Below the pieces are notes generated by a model. The model searched no databases. It was not told where the DNA came from and saw nothing but the letters and a program-made list of their open reading frames with translations. This document shows positions 1-7,638 of a stretch of DNA of 64,000 nt, one piece after another. Both the position numbers and the translations under genes were made by a program. Numbering within the stretch: the first letter of the stretch is position 1; every line of letters starts with the position of its first letter. This stretch comes from JACDAN01 sp963721345 (GTDB taxonomy: Bacteria > Actinomycetota > Thermoleophilia > Gaiellales > Gaiellaceae), in NCBI GenBank assembly GCA_963721345.1, contig CAVRIT010000002.1:59391-123390 (forward strand), in the 5' to 3' direction.

Positions 1-201
1 CTCGTGCTGATCGGATTCAGGATCGCGCTCGACCTCGTGCTCTTCCCGCTGTCCAACGTGTTCCAGGCCTTCCTCACCGAGCTGATCGTCGGAACCGTGG
101 CCACCCCCTTCGCGGTCGTCGCGTGGACCCTGCTCTACTTCCGGCTTCGCCAGGCGAAGGAAGGCTCTGTCCCCGAGCCTCAGCCCGAGCCCGCCGTCTA
201 G
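1..201 (+). CDS. C-terminal fragment of a membrane protein
   Basis: The reading frame is open from the first base of the window, so the true start lies upstream. The visible 66 residues hold one or two hydrophobic segments (roughly residues 3-20 and 25-45, the second ending in TLLYFRLR), then a short acidic, proline-rich tail. This matches the end of a multi-pass membrane protein whose tail faces the cytoplasm. Too little is present to name the family. Confidence 0.6.
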   Translation, partial: LVLIGFRIALDLVLFPLSNVFQAFLTELIVGTVATPFAVVAWTLLYFRLRQAKEGSVPEPQPEPAV

Positions 202-209
202 TCCCGATC

Positions 210-223
210 CGAACCGCGGTTCG
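210..223. promoter_or_regulatory. 14-bp perfect palindrome upstream of the cupredoxin gene
   Basis: CGAACCGCGGTTCG is a perfect inverted repeat in the 67-bp gap before the first cupredoxin gene. It sits 45 bases before the start codon, where an operator or the stem of a small terminator for the preceding gene could lie. Function is inferred from position only. Confidence 0.3.
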
Positions 224-268
224 CGCAGTAGGAAGAGGCGTGTCTTCAAACCGACGAAGGAGATCACG

Positions 269-631
269 ATGCGACGACTCTTCCTCTCCCTGGGCGCGGT
301 GCTCGCACTCGCGGTGCCGCCGACGGCCTTCACCGTCCTCTCGGCGACGAAGCTGAGCGGCACGACCGGCCCCGGGTTCACGATCACGGTCAAGAAGGCC
401 GGCAAGAAGGTCACCCGGCTCACGCCCGGCAAGTACACGGTCACGGTGAGCGACAAGTCCGAGGACCACAACTTCGTGCTCACGGGTCCCGGGATCAAGC
501 GGAAGATGGTCACCGGCCTCTCCTTCAAGGGGTCGAAGACGGTGACGGTCACGCTGAAGCGCGGCCGGTACGAGTACTACTGCACGCCTCACCGCCTTGG
601 AGGAATGCGGGGGTTCATCACCGTCAGGTAA
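269..631 (+). CDS. Secreted cupredoxin-like (blue copper) protein, copy 1
   Basis: The 120-residue protein begins with an export signal (MRR followed by a hydrophobic stretch to about residue 25). The mature part is a small beta-rich domain. The candidate type 1 copper ligands are all present: His67 (SEDHNF), Cys105 (YYCTPH), His108 and Met113, the order seen in plastocyanin-like proteins. A good ribosome site (AAGGAG) precedes the ATG. It probably works outside the membrane as a small electron carrier or copper-binding protein; the redox partner cannot be told. A paralogue follows 54 bases downstream on the same strand. Confidence 0.75.
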   Translation: MRRLFLSLGAVLALAVPPTAFTVLSATKLSGTTGPGFTITVKKAGKKVTRLTPGKYTVTVSDKSEDHNFVLTGPGIKRKMVTGLSFKGSKTVTVTLKRGRYEYYCTPHRLGGMRGFITVR

Positions 632-671
632 ACGCGCAACGCACGTTCTAGGCGGGGATCCGCGCCGGAGT

Positions 672-677
672 TACTTT
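672..677 (+). promoter_or_regulatory. -10 box of second cupredoxin gene (leaderless)
   Basis: TACTTT ends 8 bases before the ATG at 686, so transcription would start at or next to the start codon. Confidence 0.45.
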
Positions 678-685
678 CGGCCCGG

Positions 686-1060
686 ATGCTCCGACGCCTG
701 ACACTGATCGGAATCGCCGGAGCGGCCGCGATCGCCGCCACCACGGCCCTGGCCGCTCCGGATGCCTCGACGGCGCCGCTCCTGATCGGCGTCACCGGCC
801 CCGACGCGCCGACGATCTCCGTGAAGCTCCGCGGGAAGCGGGTGACGCGGCTCAAGCCCGGGACGTACCGACTCCGCGTCTACGACCGCTCGGACTCGCA
901 CGACTTCCACCTCCGCGGCCCGCGCATGGACCGGCGGATCACGAACCGGCTCTTCACCGGCGCGCGGCTCGTCAACGTCACCCTGCGGAAGGGGAGCTAC
1001 GAGTTCTACTGCGCCCCGCACTACTTCAGCGGGATGAACGGCAAATTCGTCGTCAAGTAG
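686..1060 (+). CDS. Secreted cupredoxin-like (blue copper) protein, copy 2
   Basis: This 124-residue paralogue of the preceding gene has the same layout: signal peptide (about residues 1-24), beta-rich domain, and ligands His72 (SDSHDF), Cys109 (FYCAPH), His112 and Met117. The phrases RVTRL.PGTY and KGSYEFYC align with copy 1, so the two arose by tandem duplication. No clear ribosome site is seen; a TACTTT box 8 bases upstream fits leaderless expression. Its 3' end overlaps the end of the convergent FAD oxidase gene by 8 bases. Confidence 0.75.
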   Translation: MLRRLTLIGIAGAAAIAATTALAAPDASTAPLLIGVTGPDAPTISVKLRGKRVTRLKPGTYRLRVYDRSDSHDFHLRGPRMDRRITNRLFTGARLVNVTLRKGSYEFYCAPHYFSGMNGKFVVK

Positions 1061-2136
1061 TTCCCGCTGTCCGAAGGCTCGGCCCGCGATCGCGGGGGCC
1101 GAGTGCGAACTGCGCGGCGGGCTCCTCCTCGCCCGTCACGACCCGCGCGGCGTACTCGGCCAACGCGGGGCCGTGCTTGAAGCCGTGGCCCGAGCCGCCG
1201 CCGAGGATCCACTCCTGGTCGGAACCCGGCACGCGGGCGAGCACGAAGTTCGTGTCCGGAGTGAGGGCGTACTGGCAGACCGTCGCGCTCATCAGCGGCG
1301 CGTCGCGGAGCGCAGGGAAGCGCTCGGCAAGGTAGGCCCGCGCCCGCTCCTCGGTCCGGGGTGACGCCGTGCGCTCGCCGGTTTCCGGATCGAACGGCGC
1401 TCCCTCCACGTCTGGGGCGACCTTGACCCCCGCGCCGTCGAGCGCGCCGAGGCCGTAGACCGCCCGGTCGTAGTCGACCCAGGTCGGAACGGGCGGCGTG
1501 TCCCAGCCGTCGGCGGCGAAGAACGTGATGTCCTGCTGCGTCACGCGCACCGGCAGCTCGAACAGGCCCGGGAGCCAGGCGCCGCAGGCCCAGACCACGA
1601 GGTCGGCGTCGACCGAGCCCGGCTCCGCCGCTTCCCGCACCAGTCGCACGCCGGCCCGCTCGGCGGCCTCGACCGTCGCGAGAGTCGCGGCGCGCGCGCG
1701 CAGGACGCCGGCCTCGGGCTCCCAGAGGATGAAACGGGTGTCTCCGGGCTCGTAGGACGGGAACAGGTCGTGGCCGGCCGAGGGGTCGAGCCGCTCCACC
1801 GGAATCCCCTCCGCCCGCAGCACGCGCTCGCTGCGCGCCTCGAAGCCGTCCTCTGCGTGGGCGAACCACGCGATGCCGGACTCGACCAGCAGCTCGCGGC
1901 CTGTCTCCTCCTCGAGCTCGCGCCAGAGGTCGCGCGCGCGCCACGCGGAGCGGGTGTACCAGTCCGAATCGCCGTGGGAGTAGCGGATCAGGCGCGACTC
2001 GCCGCCGGACGCCGCGCCGAGGTGTCCCGGCTCGTGCCGCTCGTAGAGCGTGACGTCCCAGCCGTCGCTGCGCGAGCCGGTACGCCAGGGAGGCGCCGAA
2101 GATCCCTGCGCCGACGATGGAGGCTGCACCGCTCAT
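1053..2136 (-). CDS. FAD-dependent amine/sarcosine-oxidase-like protein, frameshifted
   Basis: A DAO-family flavoprotein. The start ATG (2136) overlaps the stop of the JAMM gene as ATGA. The first ~22 residues carry the FAD-binding motif VGAGIFGASLAYRLA, then the frame breaks near 2066-2076 and the rest (SDGWDVTLYERHEPG onward) continues in another frame. The total span is one base too long for a single frame, so one extra base is present. Downstream sequence is well kept, including the C-terminal GGGSGHGFKHGPAL flavin-binding segment typical of monomeric sarcosine or N-methyltryptophan oxidases. Either a real inactivating mutation or a sequence error; conservation of both halves favours error. 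The substrate is probably an N-methyl amino acid or similar amine, inferred from family only. Confidence 0.7.
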
Positions 2137-2510
2137 TCCAGGTCGAGTCCTTCCACGGTTCCGCTTCGAATACGCCACCCGGCCAGCTCCGCCGTCGCAA
2201 GGCCGAGGATCAGGTAGGGGCGATTCTCCCAGAGCCCGATGTTCTCGACGTCCGTGCGCGACGGCCTGGGCGCGGTCTCAGGGTGCGAGTGGAAGACGGC
2301 CAGCTCGAAACCCTCGTCCTCGAGGAAGAAATCGGCGGGGTCGCGCGGCCGGAGCTCGAAGCGGTAGGGGCTCGCGAGCGCGTTCTCGCCGGGCAGGTAC
2401 CGCTCGGCGACGCCGTCGCGGAACGCGACGAGGCCGCACGCCTCGTTCGGCGCCTCGGCCCGCGCGTGGGCGACGAGCTGCTCGCGGATCGCCGGCGGGA
2501 CTACCCGCAA
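2133..2510 (-). CDS. JAMM/MPN metalloprotease (Mec-like)
   Basis: Starting at TTG 2510 the product is 125 residues. It has the complete JAMM zinc site: Glu23 (NEACGL), His74-Ser-His76 (HSHP), Ser84 and Asp87 with the usual spacing. Members of this group remove C-terminal residues from ubiquitin-like sulfur carriers; mycobacterial Mec frees cysteine from CysO. The gene overlaps the end of the rhodanese-MoeB gene, whose E1-like enzyme would activate such a carrier, so a sulfur-transfer role fits. No carrier gene or cysteine synthase is visible nearby. Upstream in-frame codons inside the previous gene could extend it, but residue 1 here matches the usual family start. Confidence 0.75.
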   Translation of the reverse strand: MRVVPPAIREQLVAHARAEAPNEACGLVAFRDGVAERYLPGENALASPYRFELRPRDPADFFLEDEGFELAVFHSHPETAPRPSRTDVENIGLWENRPYLILGLATAELAGWRIRSGTVEGLDLE

Positions 2511-3634
2511 AACTCGGCGTAGTCCACGTACTCGGTGATCGTCGGGTTGTCGCCGCAGACCGGGCACGCTGGATCGCGCCGCACCCGCACCTCGCTGACG
2601 GTGGTCGTCAGCGCGTCGAACAGCAGCAACCGCCCGGCGAGCGATTCGCCGATCCCGAGCGCCAGCTTCAGCGCCTCGTTCGCCTGCAGCGACCCGATCA
2701 CGCCTGGAAGAACGCCGAGCACGCCGCCTTCCGCACAGCTCGGAGCAAGCTCAGGCGGCGGCGGCTGCGGGAACAGGCAGCGGTAACACGGCCCCGCGAA
2801 GGGCGCGAAGACCGTCGCCTGGCCCTCGAAGCGGTAGATCGAGCCGTGCACCACGGGGATGCGATGCCAGACCGACGCGTCGTTCAGGAGGTAGCGCGTG
2901 GGGAAGTTGTCGGCGCCGTCCACGATCAACTCCCAGCCCTCGCCGAGGATGCGGTCGACGTTCTCCGACGTCAGGCGTTCCTCGTAGGTGACGACCTCGA
3001 CGTCCGGGTTCAGCTCGCGCAGCGTTCGAGCGGCGGACTGCGCCTTGCTCTCCCCGAGCCGCGCGGTCGAGTGGAGCACCTGCCGCTGGAGGTTCGAGGC
3101 GTCGACCCGGTCGTCGTCGACGATCCCCAGCCGGCCCACGCCCGCCGCGGCGAGGTAGAGGGCCGCCGGGGATCCGAGCCCTCCGGCGCCGATCAGCAGG
3201 ATGCTCGTCTCGAGCAGGCGCTGCTGCCCCTGGACGCCGACCTCCGGGATCAGCAGGTGCCGGCTGTAGCGCGCGAGCTGCTCCTCGTCGAGCGAGCTCG
3301 TCGACGCCGTCGGGAAGCCGCGCGCCTGCCACTCCACGATCCCTCCCGCCATCGAGACCGCGTCCCGATAGCCGAGGGCGGCGAGTGTGGGAAGGATGTC
3401 GCGCGAGCGCCTGCCGACGGCGCAGTACGTGACGATCGGGCGGGCGGGGTCTCCGGCGACCTCGGCCAGGCGCCCCTCGACCTCGGACATCGGCAGGTGG
3501 ATCGAGCCGGGGATGAACGACGTCTGCCGTTCCCGTTCGGTCCTGACGTCGATCAGCAGTGGGGCGTCCGGCGCGGCCAGCCGGTCCCGGGCCTCCTCGG
3601 GCGGAATCTCGTCGGTGCCGACGGGGGTCGCCAC
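2501..3634 (-). CDS. Rhodanese-MoeB/ThiF fusion, sulfur-carrier adenylyltransferase
   Basis: 377 residues. The N-terminal ~110 residues form a rhodanese domain with active Cys71 in the loop CAVGRRS. Residues ~118-377 are an E1-like adenylyltransferase with the ATP loop GAGGLG (149-154), the DNFPTR motif with Asp242, zinc cysteines 283/286 and 357/360, and Cys300 in the CAEGGVLG segment. In MoeZ and Uba4 the rhodanese lies at the C-terminus; here the order is reversed. The protein should adenylate, and perhaps thiocarboxylate, a small ubiquitin-like sulfur carrier for molybdopterin, cysteine or thiamine synthesis. It leads an operon with the JAMM protease and the FAD oxidase. Confidence 0.85.
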   Translation of the reverse strand: MATPVGTDEIPPEEARDRLAAPDAPLLIDVRTERERQTSFIPGSIHLPMSEVEGRLAEVAGDPARPIVTYCAVGRRSRDILPTLAALGYRDAVSMAGGIVEWQARGFPTASTSSLDEEQLARYSRHLLIPEVGVQGQQRLLETSILLIGAGGLGSPAALYLAAAGVGRLGIVDDDRVDASNLQRQVLHSTARLGESKAQSAARTLRELNPDVEVVTYEERLTSENVDRILGEGWELIVDGADNFPTRYLLNDASVWHRIPVVHGSIYRFEGQATVFAPFAGPCYRCLFPQPPPPELAPSCAEGGVLGVLPGVIGSLQANEALKLALGIGESLAGRLLLFDALTTTVSEVRVRRDPACPVCGDNPTITEYVDYAEFCG

Positions 3635-3640
3635 TCGTTG

Positions 3641-3646
3641 AGGATA
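3641..3646 (-). promoter_or_regulatory. -10 box of rhodanese-MoeB operon (leaderless)
   Basis: On the minus strand TATCCT ends 6 bases before the GTG start at 3634. Confidence 0.45.
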
Positions 3647-3662
3647 ACCAGGGCCTTCGGGC

Positions 3663-3668
3663 TACCGT
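3663..3668 (+). promoter_or_regulatory. -10 box of TPR protein gene (leaderless)
   Basis: TACCGT ends 8 bases before the ATG at 3677, in the 42-bp divergent gap that also holds the leftward -10 box at 3641-3646. Confidence 0.45.
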
Positions 3669-3676
3669 GAGGCCCG

Positions 3677-4645
3677 ATGTCCAGGCGAACCCGTCTCATC
3701 GTCGTGGTCGCGATCGCCCTGGCGGCGGCGCTCGGAGTCGCAGCGGGAGCGGCACTCGTGGGGCGTGGAGACGGGGAGGACCGGCGCCAGAAGGGCGTGC
3801 CGCCGTTCGTCGTCGACCTCGGCGTTCGGACCGACCCCGAGGCGCAGGCGCTCCGGCGTGCCGCCAAGGCGTTTGCCGATCGCGATCGTCCCCGTGCGGC
3901 GCGAATCCTGCGCGACCGCCGGTCGCTGCAGGCGCAGGTCGGCGCCGCACTCGCGACCTGGCCCGCGGGAAGCAGGGGCCGGCTCGAGCAGCTCGCCGTC
4001 GAGCATCCCGGGAGCGGGGCGGTGCTCTTCCATCTCGGGCTCGCGAGGTTCTGGGACGGGGATGCCGATCGCGCTGTCGAGGCCTGGCGCGCGGCACGAA
4101 CGCGAGATCCCGACACCGCGTACGCGGTCCGCGCATCCGACCTGCTCTTTCGGAACTTCGCGCCGGGTCTGCCGACGTTCGTCCCCAGCTTTCGCGCCGA
4201 CCCGCGCCTGAGGACGCTCTCCGCGCCGAAGCAGCTGGCCGTCCTCGAGCGCCGTGCCCGTGGTCGCGACGCGCGCGCCAAGCTCCTGTACGGGCTCGCG
4301 CTGCAGCGGACCCAGCGTCCCGTGTCGGCCCGGCGTCAGTACGCGGCGGCCGCTCGGCTCGCGCCGAACGACCTCGAGGCTCTCGTCGCCGACGCCGTCG
4401 GCCGGTTCGACAAGGAGCGTCCCCAAGCGGCGTTCTCGCGCCTCGGGCCGCTCTCGCGGCGCTATCCCCGCGCGGCGACGGTTCGCTTCCACCTCGGCGT
4501 GCTGCTTCTGTGGCTGGGACAGGTCCCAGATGCCCGTCGCCAGCTCGGTCTGGCGGCCCAAGCGCGCGAATCGTCGCTGGCAAGGGAAGCAACCGCCCTC
4601 CTCGACCGTCTAGAAGGCGTACGAATGAAGCGAAACCCGCAATGA
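3677..4645 (+). CDS. Membrane-anchored TPR-repeat protein
   Basis: 322 residues with an N-terminal transmembrane anchor (about residues 7-29) and a large, Ala/Arg-rich, alpha-helical body. Several degenerate tetratricopeptide-like repeats are visible, for example around HLGLARFWDGDADRAVEAWRAA and YGLALQRTQRPVSARRQYAAAARLAPND. Such domains are protein-interaction scaffolds. The orientation would place the repeats outside the membrane or in the periplasm-like space. It precedes the principal sigma factor gene on the same strand with 137 bases between, but no functional link is evident. Confidence 0.65.
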   Translation: MSRRTRLIVVVAIALAAALGVAAGAALVGRGDGEDRRQKGVPPFVVDLGVRTDPEAQALRRAAKAFADRDRPRAARILRDRRSLQAQVGAALATWPAGSRGRLEQLAVEHPGSGAVLFHLGLARFWDGDADRAVEAWRAARTRDPDTAYAVRASDLLFRNFAPGLPTFVPSFRADPRLRTLSAPKQLAVLERRARGRDARAKLLYGLALQRTQRPVSARRQYAAAARLAPNDLEALVADAVGRFDKERPQAAFSRLGPLSRRYPRAATVRFHLGVLLLWLGQVPDARRQLGLAAQARESSLAREATALLDRLEGVRMKRNPQ

Positions 4646-4782
4646 AAGATAGGACTTTCCGACCCGAAAGATGGGCCAGTTGGCCTATGGCGGCCGGAGA
4701 ACATCACTGGAAGACTCCAGCAGGTAAGGAGAACGTTAAGAGGGGTTCGTAAGCCGAATTTCAAGGGGAACGAGGGGGATCG

Positions 4783-5844
4783 GTGGAGCGAGAGGGAGCT
4801 GTGAGGGACGTGGCGCCGGAGGGCGTGCTCGAGACGCTGATCGCGAGCGCGCAGGAAAGCGGCAAGCTGGCCACAGAGGACGTGACCGTCGCGCTCGAGG
4901 AGCTCGAGCTCGACGCGGGCCAGATCGACGAGTTCTACAGCAAGCTCGACGAGCTTCAGATCGAGGTCGTAGACGCAGGTGGGGACGATGACGATCTGGA
5001 TGCAACCGTCGACGAGCGGGAGGTCTCGACCGAGGCCCTCCAGCTCTTTCTCAAAGACATCGGCAAGGTGGACCTGCTCACCGCGGCGCAGGAGATCGAG
5101 CTTGCGAAGCGGATCGAGCGCGGCGACCACCGCGCGAAGCAGGAGATGGTCGAGGCCAACCTCCGCCTCGTCGTCTCGATCGCGAAGCGCTACCGCAACC
5201 AGGGCCTGCCGTTCCTCGATCTGATCCAGGAGGGGACGATCGGGCTGGTTCGCGCGGCCGAGAAGTTCGACCACCGCAAGGGCTTCAAGTTCTCCACGTA
5301 TGCGACCTGGTGGATTCGCCAGGCTGTCGCGCGGGCGCTCGCCGACAAGGCGCGGACGATCCGCATGCCCGTCCACGTCGTCGAGAAGCTGAACAAGATC
5401 ATGCGCACGGAGCGGAAGCTGCGCGCCGAGCGCGGCCGGGAGCCGAGCTCGGGCGAGATCGCCGGCGAGCTGGAGCTCACGATCGACGAGGTCGACCAGA
5501 TCCGCCGGAGCGCGCAGACACCGGTGTCGCTCGAGAAGCCCGTCGGCGACGACGAGGAGTCGGAGTTCGGGCACTTCATCACCGACGAACTGGCGCCGCT
5601 GCCGGACGAGCTCGCCGAGGACGTGTTGCGGCGGGAGGCCCTCACGAAGATCCTCGGGACGCTGTCCGAGCGGGAGCGCCGCGTGCTCGAGCTTCGGTAC
5701 GGCCTGAACGGCGAGCAGCCCCGGACGTTGGACGAGGTGGGCCGGACGTTCCAGGTCACGCGCGAGCGGATCCGCCAGATCGAGAACCAGTCGCTCAAGA
5801 AGCTTCGCGCGCTGGGCGATTCACAAAAACTTCGAGTGGCCTAG
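4783..5844 (+). CDS. rpoD: Principal RNA polymerase sigma factor (RpoD/SigA type)
   Basis: 353 residues starting at GTG. The first ~80 residues are an acidic region (DDDDLDATVDE) with a region-1.1-like helical part. Regions 1.2 and 2 follow (VSTEALQLFLKDIGKV, then NLRLVVSIAKRYRNQGLPF, DLIQEGTIGL and FSTYATWWIRQA), including the -10 recognition segment. Region 3 has the VHVVEKLNKI segment, and region 4.2 is TLDEVGRTFQVTRERIRQIE. These are close to consensus for group 1 sigma-70 proteins, so it should direct housekeeping transcription. The many TAGGCT-like -10 boxes in this window would be its natural targets. A 137-base upstream gap separates it from the TPR gene. Confidence 0.93.
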   Translation: MEREGAVRDVAPEGVLETLIASAQESGKLATEDVTVALEELELDAGQIDEFYSKLDELQIEVVDAGGDDDDLDATVDEREVSTEALQLFLKDIGKVDLLTAAQEIELAKRIERGDHRAKQEMVEANLRLVVSIAKRYRNQGLPFLDLIQEGTIGLVRAAEKFDHRKGFKFSTYATWWIRQAVARALADKARTIRMPVHVVEKLNKIMRTERKLRAERGREPSSGEIAGELELTIDEVDQIRRSAQTPVSLEKPVGDDEESEFGHFITDELAPLPDELAEDVLRREALTKILGTLSERERRVLELRYGLNGEQPRTLDEVGRTFQVTRERIRQIENQSLKKLRALGDSQKLRVA

Positions 5845-5908
5845 GCCCTAGGCGTCGACTAGGCGACGCCGCCAGAGAGGACATGCTGGCTTTGCCAGCG
5901 TGTCCGAT

Positions 5909-5914
5909 TACGCT
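5909..5914 (+). promoter_or_regulatory. -10 box of small secreted protein gene (leaderless)
   Basis: TACGCT ends 6 bases before GTG 5921, which supports that start over the in-frame GTG at 5900. Confidence 0.4.
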
Positions 5915-5920
5915 TCTGCC

Positions 5921-6304
5921 GTGAGGCGCATCTGGCTCGTTGTCGCCGTGCTCGGGCTCGCGCTGTGCGTACAGGGTGCCGCCGCGCAGCCGGAGGGGCC
6001 GCGGTGCCGCTCGCTGACGATCCTCCGGCTGAAGGGCGTCATCTACTTCCACCACCGGCTGAAGGTCGTCGACCGGCCGGTTCGCGGCGCCCGTCGGGGG
6101 ATCGGCATGGAGCGGGCGTGCGACGATACGCCCGATCCAGGCGAACCGCCTCCGTGGTTCCCGACGGCGGTTTACGCGCTCGACGGAATCAGCCCCTCGA
6201 TGGCCGTTGCTCCGGCCCGCCGGCAGGTCGTCTTCTACGACATCTACCGGTGCACGCCGCGGTTCGGCGAGGCGCGCTTCCTGCGGTGCCTGCGGCGGCG
6301 CTAG
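5921..6304 (+). CDS. Small secreted protein of unknown function
   Basis: From GTG 5921 the product is 127 residues with a clear signal peptide (MRRIWLVVAVLGLALCV then QGAAAQ as cleavage region). The mature part is basic and holds four cysteines (RCRSL, ERACDD, YRCTP, LRCLRR) that could form two disulfides. I do not recognise the family. The gene end overlaps the start of the M20 peptidase gene by 19 bases, so both are probably co-transcribed. Confidence 0.6.
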   Translation: MRRIWLVVAVLGLALCVQGAAAQPEGPRCRSLTILRLKGVIYFHHRLKVVDRPVRGARRGIGMERACDDTPDPGEPPPWFPTAVYALDGISPSMAVAPARRQVVFYDIYRCTPRFGEARFLRCLRRR

Positions 6305-7626
6305 ACCCGGCCTGGCTGGAGGAGCTCTCCGAGTTCCTCCGGATCGAGAGCGTCAGCGCCGACCCTGAGCGCGCGGGCGACGTTCGGCGGGCCGCCGAGT
6401 GGGTCGCGGAGTACGTGCGGCGTGCGGGCGGCGAGGCGGAGCTCGTCGAGACGGAGACGTTTCCGCTCGTGGTCGGGGAGGTGCGAGCCTCCGGTGGCGG
6501 GGAGGCGCCCACGGTGCTCTGCTACGGCCACTTCGACGTCCAGCCGGAGGCGCCGCTCGACAAGTGGGAGTCCCCGCCGTTCGAGCTGACGGTGCGCGAC
6601 GACTGGCTCTACGCGCGCGGCATAGCCGACGACAAGGGACAGCTGTACGCGCTGCTCAAGGCGGCCGAGCTGCTCGCGGCGGCCGGAGAGCTCCCGGTCA
6701 ACGTTCGGTTCGTCTGCGACGGCGAGGAGGAGACCGGCGGGCACCAGGTCGTGGACTTCATCGCGGCGGACGAGCGGGGTGCGGACGCGGCGATCGTCTT
6801 CGACAGCGCAATGCTGCGGCGCGGCGCGCCGGTGTTCCACGTCGCTACCCGCGGGCTCGTCTACTTCCACGTCTCGGTCAGGACGGGCGAGCGGGACCTC
6901 CACTCGGGCATCTTCGGCGGTGCGGCGCTCAATGCTGCCCAGGCGCTGATGCAGACGCTCTCGGCGGTCGTGCCGATGGAGGGCGAGCTCGTGCGCGACG
7001 AGCTCCGCGTGGGCGTCGCGCCGGTGTCGGAGGAGGAGCTTGCCGCCTGGCGCGAGCTCGCGCCGGGCTCGGAGGTGCTGGCGCAGAGTGGCGGCAGGCC
7101 GGCGGGCGAGCGCGGCGACGAGGCGTTCTACGTGCGTACATGGGCGGAGCCCGCCGTCGACGTCAACGGGATCTCGGGCGGCGAGCCGCACCTCCAGAAG
7201 ACGGTCCTTCCCGTGGCTGCCGAGGCGAACGTCTCGATTCGGCTCGCGCCGGGACAGGATCCCGACGAGATCGCACTCGTGTTCGAGCGGCTGCTGCGCG
7301 AAGCGGCGCCGGACGGCGCCGACGTGGACGTGACCCGCTGGTCGAGCGCGAGACCGGCGCTGATCCCGCCGGACTCAACGGCGATCCAGCTCGGGCTCGA
7401 CGCCTTCGAACGGGTGATCGGCACTCGTCCGCTGCTGATCCGCGTCGGCGGGACGCTGCCGATCGTCCCGGCTCTCGCGGACAAGGAGATCCCCATGGTG
7501 CTGACCGGCTTCGACCTCCCCGAGGGGAACATCCACTCGCCGAACGAGCGCCTGCTCGTGGAGCACATCCCGCTCGCAGTCGACGCGGCGAAGGAGCTCT
7601 TCCGGGCCTTCGCGAACCTCCGCTAG
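6286..7626 (+). CDS. M20 family dipeptidase/deacylase
   Basis: 446 residues from GTG 6286, a start chosen because it lies just inside the preceding gene and gives the normal family N-terminus (LEELSEFLRIESVSADP). The two-zinc site is complete: His in YGHFDVQP, Asp in GIADDKGQ, the Glu pair in CDGEEETGG, Asp in VFDSAM, and the late His in GNIHSPNE. The lid domain HLQKTVLP/AEANVSIRLAPGQ is also typical. The enzyme should hydrolyse dipeptides or N-acyl amino acids in the cytoplasm. It follows a small secreted protein in the same transcription unit. Confidence 0.88.
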   Translation: MPAAALDPAWLEELSEFLRIESVSADPERAGDVRRAAEWVAEYVRRAGGEAELVETETFPLVVGEVRASGGGEAPTVLCYGHFDVQPEAPLDKWESPPFELTVRDDWLYARGIADDKGQLYALLKAAELLAAAGELPVNVRFVCDGEEETGGHQVVDFIAADERGADAAIVFDSAMLRRGAPVFHVATRGLVYFHVSVRTGERDLHSGIFGGAALNAAQALMQTLSAVVPMEGELVRDELRVGVAPVSEEELAAWRELAPGSEVLAQSGGRPAGERGDEAFYVRTWAEPAVDVNGISGGEPHLQKTVLPVAAEANVSIRLAPGQDPDEIALVFERLLREAAPDGADVDVTRWSSARPALIPPDSTAIQLGLDAFERVIGTRPLLIRVGGTLPIVPALADKEIPMVLTGFDLPEGNIHSPNERLLVEHIPLAVDAAKELFRAFANLR

Positions 7627-7638
7627 CGCCAGGCCTGG

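Noticed and set aside
74..592. 172-codon open frame on the minus strand over the first cupredoxin
   Set aside because: Antisense to a gene with a signal peptide, copper ligands and ribosome site; composition is Arg/Glu/Asp-rich.
2117..3670. 517-codon open frame on the plus strand
   Set aside because: Antisense to the rhodanese-MoeB and JAMM genes, which have complete catalytic motifs.
5900..5920. GTG 5900 as start of the small secreted protein
   Set aside because: GTG 5921 gives a standard signal peptide directly and has TACGCT six bases upstream; the longer form adds seven polar residues.
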